64,000 bases of DNA, from positions 1,674,001 to 1,738,000 of the forward strand of contig JAHYIO010000033.1 of the NCBI GenBank assembly GCA_020543525.1. The letters run 5' to 3'. The translations under genes were made by a program, and so were the position numbers. Numbering within the stretch: the first letter of the stretch is position 1; each line of letters opens with the position of its first letter. Below the pieces are notes generated by a model that was given only the letters and a program-made list of their open reading frames with translations, searched no databases and was not told where the DNA came from. This stretch comes from Coriolopsis trogii (taxonomy: Eukaryota > Basidiomycota > Agaricomycetes > Polyporales > Polyporaceae). Positions 53,380 to 64,000 of the stretch are shown here, in pieces.

Positions 53380-54680
53380 GAAGTCGACACTTCTAGCGGA
53401 GCCAACCGCCGGTACTGCCAAATTCCTTCACGAACTGCGCACCCTCCTGCGAATGGTCACTGACGAACTCAAGGTGGGCACCAAACTCCTTGTACTTCTC
53501 AGCGAGCCATTCACAGAGAATCACAGGCTCCGTGACGTTCTCCATCTCAAGTCCGGTCGACTTGTCCATGGACTTCTCCCGACCTTTCGCATGTTCCTTA
53601 TTCTCATGGATCATGTTCTTCTCTGTAAGGACGGCCATTCTTCAATCCCTGCTTGCGCCGAATTGCCCACGCACCACCACTGGCATTCCGGAGTACGTAG
53701 CGCATGATGTCAAGGTCCTCCCAGACGATCAGAACTTTACGGTGCCCAGCTCGAGCGCCTTTAGTGTGTTGTCAACCCCGAAGCAGCCCTTTCCAGTGTC
53801 CGCACCGATCTCGTCGAAGTACTTCCGGAGAAGCTTCTTCTCCTGGACGAGCTTGACGTCAGACAGCGCATCCGCTGCGAAGTTAAGCGTCTAGGTACAC
53901 GCACGTTGAGCTTAACCGACTCCATGCAATCGTACGGTATCGGGTATGCTGCACCTGATTGAACCCATGATCGCCACCGTAGCTGACGTCCACGACCTTG
54001 ACAACCTTCGCCATCAGACGGGAATCCAACAAGCCGCTATCCTCGAGCTCCGTCTTCACGTCCGCGGCTCCCGCGAGGACGATCCCTGACACACGAATCT
54101 GGTCATTCGTGATGAAGTCCCGAAGGTAACTTTATCGATGATCTCGCGAGCGTTGCCTGTCACGGTACCGAAGAGAGCACTAGTGCCGTCCACGATGATG
54201 AAGCCGAACATGGGATCTGTCTGTAAGAGCTCCTCCAACGCCTCCGTGTGGAACCCTGTGTCATTGAAGTATAGCGACCTGCACGACGGTGTCATTCACC
54301 AAGCTCCCACCCAATGATGTGTCGCTAGAAGACTTATACGCACATATTGAGGGGTCTAGGGGGTTCAAAATGGACTGCAATTTGCCTCTCTTTACCTTCG
54401 TCCGTCGTGGTCGACCCCGCGAAGAGCGCGAGCCCATTCGGAGGAACTGTACAGCTTGAGACACTGTATCGTCATTGTAAGAGCTGCTAGTATAGAGGGA
54501 CAAGCAACGCGGGTCTTGATGGTAGTTGCAGTTCGGTATTCCTCCGCCAACGTGGCTGACACTCGAGATAAATGGTCTCGCCTTGCTGTGAGTCGAATGG
54601 ACAACACGTCGGCAAAAACATGCACACTTTCGGCGATATTAGGAGGGAAATCAGGGATGTTCCTGCTCTACACCGCACTC
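53380..54680 (-). pseudogene. Decayed copy of translation release factor eRF1 (SUP45)
   Basis: Blocks of eRF1 follow one another in the right order on the minus strand: GTSLISLLISPK (about 54670), SRVSATLAEEYRTATTIKTR (54560), VPPNGLALFAGSTTTDEGKE (54440), HTEALEELL with FGFIIVDGTSALFGT (54260-54180), [20 protein letters not shown] (54090), [14 protein letters not shown] (53990), [20 protein letters not shown] (53840), LDIMRYVLRNASG (53700) and LEFVSDHSQEGAQFVKEFG (53440). Reading needs frame changes near 54445 (about 5 bases lost), 54125 and 53735, and the last tyrosine codon is a stop. About 38 codons carrying the GGQ loop are deleted near 54125. The stop-codon reader NIKS has become TIKT, and YxCxxxF lacks its cysteine. 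Former intron sites are still visible. A non-functional relic of a duplicated essential gene; the working copy must be elsewhere. Confidence 0.85.
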
Positions 54681-55632
54681 ACGGTGAAGAATGACTTGTA
54701 CCAGAACGCCGAGTAGTTGACGTACCCCCTAGCAGAAACGAGTGTCTTCATGAGCCGCTCCATCTTCCACATCCTCACGTTCTCAACCCCTGGCCCAAGA
54801 TTTTGACTCGTTGGATTGAATACGCACAAAAAATAGGGCCTGTGGAGTCGGATTGGACGAGGGAAAGAGATGCAAGACTCTCACGCACCGGTACATGGCA
54901 TGAGCTCTTCTATCTTGTCGCCATCAATGATTCGACTTTCCAACTATTGTCTGACTGCCTACCGATTGAAATGCGTCATAAGAGTTCAAATTCTGCATGA
55001 TGGAAGGGATGTCGAGTCCCGACCAGCGGCTTTTGAGAACGGTCCATGCCACTGGTCCTCCGAGAGTGAGGATACGGAGATGAATCGCACTCTTATAGAT
55101 ACCCCCGTTTTCCGAAGGATCACCCGGACGCCGCCGCTTGTCCAGACTCCAGATCATGTGAGCACATACCGAGATCGATGCCATTGCGAGCGGCTTTGCT
55201 GTTGGTCCTTACAATCAAGCTCTAGCCGCAGATTGCAGCCCGCTGGCAGGAGATCCTCAAAGTCCTTGTCTTCGAGCCGTTCTCCACTATTTTCAGTGAA
55301 GATAACACCTGTATGTTCAAAAAGCGCTGCATCAGACCCAATTGTCACATAGCCTTGTTACTTGGCAGATTCATACCAATAGTGTCCTCCCCGCTGAATC
55401 AATGCTTGTTTTCCAATCTGGTGCAAGGCGATAGTCTCTGGGAAGCCGTGCCACCAAGTCAGGATGGCAGTATTTTAATCAGCCCATAGAGTTGATGGTC
55501 TTCCCGATGCACGTACTCTGCTGGCAATTCATGCGCTGAGATGGTCCAAGTGTTGTGGGAGTCTCGGTGTCAGTGTACTTAATGGTCGAGCGCAAGCAGA
55601 GTTGATCGCGATCGGACGGTATCGGCCCGTTG
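54681..55632. other. Gene-free stretch between relic and inverted repeat
   Basis: I recognise nothing here. Short frames (up to 160 codons at 54870-55352) have no motif. Confidence 0.4.
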
Positions 55633-56763
55633 TACAGCTGTTGCCGAAATTCGTGACCGCGCGACTCCGCATGACGCGCGCGCACTTTTGGCGCGTAAAA
55701 CCCGAGAGAACAAGAAAAATCGCTCGTGGCTCGACACTCACTCGCAGCCTCATAGAAACACCACATGATGTGATCTGTACCTCTCCGCAATATTTAAGAG
55801 CTTTTTGCGAAGCTGTAGACCCCCTAGTTGTAGAGATACATATGCCAGGTCATGGACATGGACAAGCCCGCCTGCATCGTCGTTTGCGACAATGAAACAA
55901 CACCAAATGCCACAGAAACTTGAGGAGTGTCAATTAATACATTTATCTATCTGTGTACACAGTTGTCAGATTTTTCCTAGCTGCTGTCGATGGGATGAGA
56001 GTGAATCTATGTCGTGCCATGTCTGGAGGAGCATAGGCGCTTAAGCAGTTCAACTCAGATGGTCCTTCCAAGACGGAAAAACCATTGCACTCCCCTAAAC
56101 TAACTGAATTCCACCGTATATGCATGTTAAAAGTCAGTGTAGATGGATCTTCTGGAAATGTGTGTCTGCACACATTTAGCTTGCTCCTTCAAGTGCACTG
56201 AAAAGTGAGAGAATTGAGTGCGGGTGGACGTCACCCACTAGCCTCAACAAGTGTCCGAGGCACCTCATAAAGACCATACAGCTCTAACTGGAAGAAGAAT
56301 GTGGTATGAAGTTGTAGTATATGTCTCGGACGAACCATCTGAGTGGAACTGCTTGAGCGCCTATGCTCCTCCAGACACGCATAACATAGATTCCCTCTCA
56401 TCCCATCGACAGCAGCTAGGAAAAATCTGAAGACTGTGTAAACAGATAGATAAATGTATTATTTGACACTCCTCAAGTTTCTGTGGTGTTTTGCGCTGAC
56501 TGATGGTCAGAAACGATGATGCAGGCGGGCTTGTCCATGCCCATGACCTGGCGTATGTATCTCTACAACTAGGGGGTCTACAGCTTCGCAAAAAGCTCGT
56601 ACATATTGCGGAGAGGTACAGATCACGTTCTGTAGCGTTTCTATGAGGCTGCGAGTGAGTGTCGAGCCACGGGCGATTTTTCTTGTTCTCTCGATTTTCA
56701 CACGCCAAAAGTGCGCGCGCATCGTGCAAAGTCGCGCGGTCACCAATTTCGGCAACAGCTGTA
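55633..56763. repeat. Long inverted repeat (fold-back element)
   Basis: A left arm at 55633-56074 and a right arm at 56323-56763 are reverse complements of each other over about 441 bases with only scattered differences, separated by a 248-base unique loop. The outer ends match through TACAGCTGTTGCCGAA and the inner ends through CTGGAGGAGCATAGGCGCT. Both arms keep the same frame open for about 85 codons with roughly a dozen replacements (plus strand in the left arm, minus in the right). This could be the trace of a coding origin or mere similarity. It has the shape of a fold-back transposon or of an inverted duplication; no target duplication was found because the right edge is occupied by another element. 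Confidence 0.85.
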
Positions 56764-56765
56764 AC

Positions 56766-57760
56766 TGGGGATGGGCAACGCCCGGGTTTACCGAGCTAGC
56801 GCGCGTCCAAGCGCCCAAGCCTCGCTTAGCCCTGGAGATAAGAAAACAGCAAAGATAATTCTCGGCTTGTCCGGCAGGCCGCTGTTATCTCATCTGGCTT
56901 GTCGCTCAGACTGCCTTAGGCGCGCAAGAGGATGGCATACCATGTCCATGCCAGATCCCACTCGCTGTGAGCCTCCTATGCCCCTCTGAAGCTTCGAAAT
57001 GTGTATAGAACTAGGTATACAACAATTTCTTCGGAATCAATTTTCGCATCACATCCATATTGTCCAGATAAGTAAAATTTATAGTCTCGCAAAATTCCAC
57101 TCCGAAGGATCTCTAGTCACAGTAAATCTGCATGTGCTTTTGGTGAGGTGGTTTTGTGAGAAATGAGCATGGGAGTCAGAAACCTGGCTGCAAAAGTGGC
57201 GTAGAAGGGGTGTGTGACCACCTTAGCGCTCGAGTAGCGCCCGTGCCCGTCGCTGTAGCGTGGGCCTCAGGCAGACTGGCTCTGGGGATATATCTCCGAC
57301 AACTCCTGATGTCATTCTCCAATATGGCACATTCGCATTCTTTCAGTTCACAAGTAATGTATATAGCCTGGAGCACAACCAATCATGTCTGAAATTTCGA
57401 GATAACTTCTGGGAAAAGGAGGCGCCGGCTTCATAGGTCAAGTTGCATTAGCCCAGGCCGTCCCTTTCTGCAGGTTTCAGCCTTGGGACAGGCATCTTGT
57501 CCTCATCATCAGAGTAGGATTGGTTTTGGGAGGTCCTCTCAGTTATCCTGAGGCTTCAGTGTGCATTAACGTCTCGAGAGCTGCCAGGAATGCCTCTTGT
57601 GCCATGGAATTACGATCGAATCTCACTCTTGATCATTTTGAGCTCGCTTAGATGAGGCTGCACAAGTAAGCGAACGAGATATCGCATTAGATTGGGACCA
57701 TTATCTGCGCGCCTACGTTACATAAGCAGGACACCGGCTAGTGGGCGTTGCCCATCCCCA
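56766..57760. mobile_element. TIR DNA element with 7-bp target duplication, copy 2
   Basis: The 995-bp element begins TGGGGATGGGCAACGCCC and ends with the exact reverse complement. It is flanked by perfect 7-mers CTGTAAC (56759-56765 and 57761-57767). Its left end continues into TTTACCGAGCTAGC, as the right end of copy 1 (6285-7144) does, and its right end into CTAGCCGG, as the left end of copy 1, so the two copies lie in opposite orientation. A further shared block reads ACAGCAAAGATAAT against ACAGCAGAGATAAT about 85-110 bases inside. No transposase frame; non-autonomous. The left target duplication overlaps the last bases of the long inverted repeat at 55633-56763. Confidence 0.85.
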
Positions 57761-57767
57761 CTGTAAC

Positions 57768-59124
57768 GCTGGAAAAGGCACCTTAGACGCCTGGCCTACG
57801 TCAATAATTCGTTCCATGACCCTCCCACTGCCAACGACTCGCGATGCCATCCTTCCCTTCTCATTCTTGAGCATGGATCACAGAGATATCCCCCCTCCCT
57901 TTGATTTGAGTTGATAACGATCATGGAAGACAACGCGATCAGTCGAACCTATATGAGCAGGCCAGTGCCGCGATCTGCATGTCAAAGACGACTCTCCCGG
58001 TATGTCGAGCCGCTGGAGCCAGGAGGATATCACATTCCCAAAGGAAAATTGGACGCCTTGTACATGTAGCAGGTGAGGGACCCACTCTCAGAATTGCTCT
58101 ACTCCATCCTCAAACTCCTCAACTTTGTGCATGAGCGCTGGGCGACGCCCACCGGTCCCAATGTCATCGTATGTCCATCGGCGTCGTTGCTGATTTGTTG
58201 CACATCCTTTACTCTGGTCATTGTTCTTTGCAATTGCCAGAGGCAGCGGATCCCCGCGTACCTGGTAACTGCCGGTCGTCTGAGCTGGACAGCAAGGTTC
58301 CACTCTTCCCATGGTGGTCCATATGGTACGTACGGTCGTGCATTGAATGATGTGTATGTCGAGGCATCGAGGCGAGCTCATCTTCCCTCGACGCTATGGC
58401 ATTACCATTGTGTCGGTACCACCGATTGCTGCACATTGTGCGGCCATTGCATCCCGATGAATGGACTCTGGACTGGCCTCGTGTGCATATCCCCGGGATG
58501 CTGCTCGCCATGGTAGGTGAATAGATGTGCATGACGCGATATGACTTCGTATTGCTTATATGTTGTGCAGGCTCAATAGTAAGAGAGACTCGCCATCGCG
58601 CGACTTGTGTCGCTCTCACAGGGTGGCTATTCCTGCTTCGCGGGCGTTTTCTCAGGACATGCTTCTTTGGGCGGACCCCCGACTGCCTTCAATACTATTC
58701 CTGGCCAGCGTGCTAACTCCTCATTGCTGAAGACCAATTGAATCATGAGAAGAGGAGATTGGCGTGACGATACGCCATGCTTGTCGCAAAGCACCGAAGC
58801 CGGGAACTCTCCAACCCGTCGTGCCTGGCCAGGATGCAGCACTTCATTATGCTCCCGGTTGGCTCCTCCCCGCGGTGAAGCTTCGTTGTCAGGCCCGCAG
58901 CGTATTTGACAGGCAACACTCTCGGGGTCTTCACAATGCGGCTCGCCGAAGTCAACGTGGTGTCATGAACCGAGACCACATCTCCGCGCATGTTGTGTCG
59001 ATGGAAGCATGGGCTCCAGCGTCAGCAGGATATAAGGGCTGTCCTTGGCCACCAGAAATCCCTGTCGGAGCTCCCACTCAGGCATCCTCTCCTCTCCCTC
59101 TTCCCGGCCACATTTGCCTCAGAC
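57768..59124. other. Gene-free stretch and polyporopepsin promoter
   Basis: No gene is supported up to about 59000. A plus frame at 58073-58516 (147 codons) lacks motifs. A fragment near 58000-58068 encoding EPGGYHIPKGK looks like part of a P450 beta-sheet region but stops at once, so at best it is a relic. Confidence 0.35.
59031..59037 (+). promoter_or_regulatory. TATA box of the polyporopepsin gene
   Basis: TATAAGG lies 88 bp before the ATG at 59125. Confidence 0.5.
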
Positions 59125-61024
59125 ATGTCGCGTGGCTTCTCCTCGGCCTTTGTCTCCCTCTTGCTCGCGCTCACGCTAGCCATCGTGGTCCGCGCGACGC
59201 CCGTTGTACAAGTGCGGGACAACCTTGTGCGCCTGCCGATCGCGAAGAAGTTCAACTTCACTGGCTCGAGCAACGTTCTGGCGCGTGATCAAGCTCGTGT
59301 GAAGCTTCTCCACGCCCAGGCGAGGGCTAAGCTGTCGGGCACGCCTCTTTCCTCGGACGCCATCGTCAACGTCCCCGTGGACAACCAGGTGGTCTCGTAC
59401 ATCGCGAGTGTAAGTGAGCCTTGTCAAACGACCGTCGTATTCAGGCTGATTGTTCGGCACATCAGGTCGGCGTTGGCAACCCTGCCACCTTTTGTGAGTT
59501 ATTCTTGGGGCGTCTGCCTCGGCATGCTGATGCCGACCTGCACGGTTTGAGACGATCTCATCGTTGACACCGGGAGTTCCAACACCTGGGTCGGTGCTAC
59601 GCAGCCCTTTGTGCAAACTAATACGACTCGGCAAACGCGTGACCGCGTGGTGCGTCTGTCCACGCTGACGTTCTCGTGGCAGCATTTGATAGAAACTGTC
59701 ACATTCCCTAGGCTGTCGACTACGGCTCAGGCGATGTCCGAGGTAGGTAGAGGAGTACTACGTCCGACCCGCACAGGAACGCTCACGGTATTTGGTAGGC
59801 AATGAGTTCATAGACACGGTGCAACTTGCACCGGGTTTAGTGATCACTGGTCAGTCCATCGGTGTTGCGACGAGTTCCGATGGTTTCGACGGGGTCGACG
59901 GCATTCTTGGGTGCGCTCCCACTTACCTCATTACCGCCACAGTGCATCTCACGTCGCATTTCCCGTCCCACAGCCTTGGGCCCACTGACCTCACCGTCGG
60001 TACATTATCCCCCGACACGACGAGTACCATTCCAACGGGTGAGTATCGTTCCTATGCACCTGAGCTCTACTGATGGATCTCACCTCGTTATTGCAGTCGT
60101 GGATAACCTGTTCGGACAGGGCGTCATCGATCAGCAACTCATTGGGGTGTCCTTCGAGCCCACGAGCAGTCTCGAGTTTGTCAACGGCGAGATCACATTC
60201 GGCGGCATCGACTCGTCGAAGTTCACAGGCGCCATCACCTTTGCGTACGTTCGCCGATCGCGTTCGACAGCCGTCGTGGCGTTTACTGACAGCTCCTCCG
60301 CCCGTGTATCTGATGTGCCGTACAGACCCATCACGCGCACGTCGCCCGCGAACGAGTTCTGGGGTATCAACCAGTCTATCAGGTTCGGCTCTAGCACGAA
60401 CATCCTGTCCAACACGGCCGGCATCGTGGACACTGGCACTACTCTCACCCTCATCGCGACAGGTGCGTGTCATCCCACGTATACGGAGTATGGCAGGAGA
60501 TTGATGTCTGTGATTGGACGTGTAGATGCCCTGCAGAGGTACCAGAGGGCCACGGGTGCCGTGTTCGACAACAACGTGGGCCTGCTCCGGATTACGCAGA
60601 GCCAGTTCACAGCTCTGCAGAGTCTGTTCTTCACCATCAACGGAGTGCGTCGAATCTCGCCTTTCGCTCTTATTTCTGATTCACCGACCATGGCCTTTGG
60701 GAGCAGGTGAGCTTTGAGTTCACCCCGAACGCTCAGATCTGGCCGGTACGTGATTTCCCCTGTGAACGAACTGATCCTCTCGGTCGCTCTCTATCACCGA
60801 CGCTCATGATTCGTATGTTTGCGCAGCGCGCCCTCAACACGGCCATCGGCGGCAACGCGAACAGCATCTACCTCGTCGTCGGCGACATTGGCACTCGCAC
60901 GGGCCAGGGTCTCGACTTCATCAACGGACAGACCTTCTTGGAGCGCTTCTACTCTGTGTTCGACACGACGAACAGCCGCGTTGGGATCGCCAACACGCCG
61001 TTCACGAGATCGAACCAAAATTAG
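59125..61024 (+). CDS. Secreted aspartic protease, polyporopepsin type (A1)
   Basis: Eleven exons (59125-59409, 59466-59493, 59552-59649, 59712-59742, 59799-59910, 59974-60038, 60097-60244, 60326-60462, 60526-60644, 60707-60745, 60827-61024) give 419 residues with consistent phases. A signal pept­ide and a propeptide of about 85 residues precede the mature start near VPVDNQVVSYIASV. Catalytic Asp110 is in DTGSSNTWVG and Asp291 in DTGTT; the flap reads VDYGSGDVRG. ILGLGPTDLTVGTL and GDIGTRTGQGLDFINGQTFL are typical of basidiomycete polyporopepsins. No C-terminal anchor, so it is released, unlike the GPI-type protease at 13861. It is expected to act at acid pH outside the cell. Four of the introns use GTGCGY donors. 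Confidence 0.94.
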
Positions 61025-61377
61025 ATTGGGATCCTCCGGAAGGCACAGGGTTATGAATGAATAGGGTAGATACGTGCCTCTACTTTGGGCTGTACCAGGT
61101 TGTACGAATGCTTTTTTCTGGAGTCGACTGGACGCTGGATGCCAAGTGCTCAGTAACAAGCGTAGCCGGCGGCCGCTGTGGGCTTGTGGCTGAAGAGCCA
61201 TCAATCTTATCAGATAAATGTAAGGATTGAGCTCGGCGCTGCGCGCATATGCAGGCGGTCCCGACAGACAGGAGACACAATCGCTCTAGACGATTCTGCA
61301 ACCTCGTCTCACCTTCGCGACGACCCCTAGTGTAACCTCCAACTCAACCACGACTACGTCCGCCGACAGCGCACAAG
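61025..61377. other. Intergenic, polyporopepsin 3' flank and Sec14-like promoter
   Basis: No separate feature was seen in these 353 bases. Confidence 0.5.
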
Positions 61378-63082
61378 ATGACCAGCGAGAACATTGAGAC
61401 CCTCCCCGTGCACCCTGCCGCTGCAGCGCCGCCCACTACCGCCGAGCCCGCTGCTCCTGAGCCGGCCACTATCGAGAATGAGCCCGCGACGACTGCCGCG
61501 CCTGCCACTCCTGAACCCGAGGCGACTCCTGTCCCCGCCGCCGCCGAACCTGAGGCGACTCCTGCCGCAGCGGTGCCCGAGTCAACACCTGCTCCTGCTC
61601 CGGAGCCTACGGCTGCACCGGCTCAGATGCCGGAGATCACGCCTGCTCCTGCGCCTGCGCCCGAGGCTGCTTCTGTGAATGTGACGGAAGAGGAGGGGAA
61701 GGGAAAGACGGAAGGTGCGTGGCGAGCCTAAGCCTGTTTTCCCATCCGACGCGTTTCGCACCTTATAACGTCCGGAACACGTTGGCGATCCTCATCGCTG
61801 TCGCTGTCTGCCCTCCCTTGTCTTGTCAGTCTCTCATTCTCTCGATCTAGGTACGAGTGTTGCCACTATGGAGCCAACCGCGACCGCGACGGCACCCGAA
61901 GATTCACCTGTGCCTGAAGCCACGCCTGCGCCTGAAGCTACGCCTGCACCTGTAAGCGACGATGTGAGCAAGGCCAAGCCTGAGGCTGAGGAGACGAACG
62001 TGGAGACAAAGACGGAGGACGAGGTGGAAGAGCCGCAGAATGCGCTTACGCGCAAGTTCACCGAGGCCGAGTGGAAGGCCGTGAAGCAGCTGCGGGTGCG
62101 TCCCAGCCCACCCTCTCTCCGTTCTCCTCACTCGTTGCTGATTCGCGACAGTCGGAGCTCCCAGCGATCTTCAAGAAGGCGTACCCGGACGCGTCGCCCA
62201 CGCCCGAGTCGATCACGCTCTGGGGCGTGACGCTCTCGACGACGCCGGACGCCAAGGCGTCCGTCATCCTCGCCAAGTTTGCGCGCGCCCGGAACCTGGA
62301 CGTGGCGCAGGCGAGGGAGATGCTTGTTGAGACGCTCCGGTGGCGGGATGAGTTCAAGATCGAGGAGATCATGAAGGAGGAGTTCGACGCGGACGTGTTC
62401 GGGAAGCTCGGGAGGGTGTATGGGAAGGACAAGGAGGGGCGCCCGGTCACGTATAACCTTTATGGGGCCGTGAAGGACATGAAGGCGGTGTTTGGAGACG
62501 TGCAGAAGTTCATCCGGTGAGTACGCACTGCGCCCTTTGTGATGTGCGTAGGGTTGTGGAAGGAGACTGACTGAATGCAGGTGGCGCGTGCAGTTCATGG
62601 AGGAGAGCATCAAGTTGCTCGACTTTGAGACCGTGGACCAAATGGTGCAGATTCACGGTGCGTCCCTCTCTTGGATACTTGCCGAGTTCTCCTCACTTAT
62701 CCGCTCGTGGCGTTTAAGACTACGAGGGCGTGAGCATGACCCAACGAGACGCGAGTCAGAAGGCAGCTGCTAAGGAGGCTACGAACATCTTTCAGAACCA
62801 CTACCCTGAGTTCCTCGTGCGTCTTCCCTCATTGAGCACATGCATTGCTTACGCTGACGACGCGAACGTCATGCGAACTTTCAGTCGAAGAAGTTCTTCA
62901 TCAACGTCCCGACCCTCCTCACTTGGGTCTTCTGGGTGTTCAAGCCGCTCATCTCTGCGGCAACGCTGGCGAAGATGTCTGTGGTCGGCACGGGCGCGAA
63001 GACTATCGGCGCGGAGCTCTCGCACGTCATTCCACCAAGCGAACTGCCGAAGCGGTATGGTGGCGAGGCTGAGGGATTCTAG
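61378..63082 (+). CDS. Sec14/CRAL-TRIO phosphatidylinositol transfer protein (Sfh5-like)
   Basis: Six exons (61378-61714, 61851-62095, 62152-62516, 62581-62657, 62719-62816, 62885-63082) give 439 residues. The first 180 are low-complexity, made of repeated Pro-Ala-Glu-Thr units such as PEATPAPE, and are probably disordered. Next comes the CRAL-TRIO N-terminal helix set (AKFARARNLDVAQAREMLVE, TLRWRDEFK), then the lipid-binding domain with VYGKDKEGRPVTYNLYG, the DYEGVS block, EATNIFQNHYPEFLSKKFFI, NVPTLLTWVFWVFKPLIS and the end SELPKRYGG. This order matches Sfh5-type proteins, which exchange phosphatidylinositol between ER and plasma membrane. Every donor but one is GTGCGT. The repeat-rich N-terminal extension is longer than in yeast Sfh5. 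Confidence 0.9.
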
Positions 63083-63441
63083 TCTGCACCATTTGAGCGT
63101 GCAGAATCGTTAAGACTCTTCGTAGGAGGATTTTCGAGGCGACATACCGTCCCGCTGCTCATTATATCCCTGCTCACAGGCGTTTTCTTGGTTGTTTCGT
63201 TGATACATGTACCATAACACCTATGTTACCCAGCATACCCTACCGTCGCATTAGGCTTCTATCACCACCCTCCTTTGACTCTTTGGTTACTTCTGCTTTT
63301 CATGACAACTGTCTTGTTCTACTAGCCTCAATGTCATACTGTTGGCAAGGAGGCAAAGAGAGATGATTACTACTTAACAATATAAATACAGCCCGAGATA
63401 CAGATATACAAAGACGCAGGTATACAACAGCCTCGACCGCC
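63083..63441. other. Convergent intergenic region, Sec14-like and second H3
   Basis: Both genes end here. No separate feature was seen. Confidence 0.5.

Positions 63442-64000
<559 letters not shown>

Noticed and set aside
53380..54680. Reading the eRF1-like region as a working multi-exon gene
   Set aside because: The GGQ-bearing segment is physically absent and several frame changes do not coincide with GT-AG introns.
57990..58068. P450-like fragment EPGGYHIPKGK
   Set aside because: Too short and stops immediately; no other P450 motif nearby, so it cannot be separated from chance.
58139..58162. GGGCGACGCCCACCGG, reminiscent of the ends of the 7-bp-TSD elements
   Set aside because: Only the GC-rich core resembles them; the TGGGGA terminus, partner end and target duplication are missing.

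Overview
The window is nuclear DNA from a basidiomycete fungus, most likely a wood-decay agaricomycete of the polypore type. The supports are many short GT-AG introns (mostly 50-70 bp) in nearly every gene, single-gene transcription units on both strands, a divergent histone H4/H3 pair with introns, a polyporopepsin-type aspartic protease, expanded F-box families, a Zn2Cys6 regulator and a multi-exon fungal P450. About half of the sequence is gene-poor and holds decayed or repetitive material. Exon structures were built by hand from splice signals, reading frame and recalled family motifs; no search was run.

Layout. 1-13.8 kb is sparse: a short inverted-repeat element (818-1007), a single-exon leucine-rich protein (2222-3739), a TIR element of 860 bp with a perfect 7-bp target duplication (6285-7144) and a Zn2Cys6 regulator (8856-9740). 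13.8-25.3 kb: a GPI-type aspartic protease, an intron-containing tRNA-Asp, an F-box/LRR gene followed by its frameshifted paralogue, mitochondrial ribosomal protein uL23m and a 10-exon cytochrome P450. 25.3-30 kb is almost empty apart from a second copy of the short element. 30-33 kb: nucleoporin Nup85. 33-36.8 kb: nothing recognisable. 36.8-38.2 kb: divergent histone H4 and H3. 39-50.4 kb: an MFS drug/polyamine-type transporter, an S28 serine carboxypeptidase, a GH47 alpha-mannosidase, the Erv1 sulfhydryl oxidase and an F-box protein. 51.4-52.9 kb: a GH105 unsaturated-sugar hydrolase. 53.4-57.8 kb is a decay zone: a wrecked copy of translation termination factor eRF1, a 1.13-kb long inverted repeat, and a second copy of the 7-bp-TSD element lodged at its edge. 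59-64 kb: polyporopepsin, a Sec14/CRAL-TRIO lipid-transfer protein and a second histone H3 gene cut by the window edge.

Functional picture. Housekeeping genes (histones, Nup85, Erv1, uL23m, Sec14-like, GH47) alternate with extracellular or accessory functions expected of a plant-biomass degrader (two A1 proteases, one S28 peptidase, GH105 for pectin side products, P450, MFS exporter, F-box proteins). No secondary-metabolite cluster, CRISPR array or operon is present. The most interesting items are the two-copy TIR family with 7-bp target duplications, the long fold-back repeat beside it, the eRF1 relic that has lost NIKS, YxCxxxF and GGQ, and the two histone H3 genes whose introns are almost identical although one has an extra intron.
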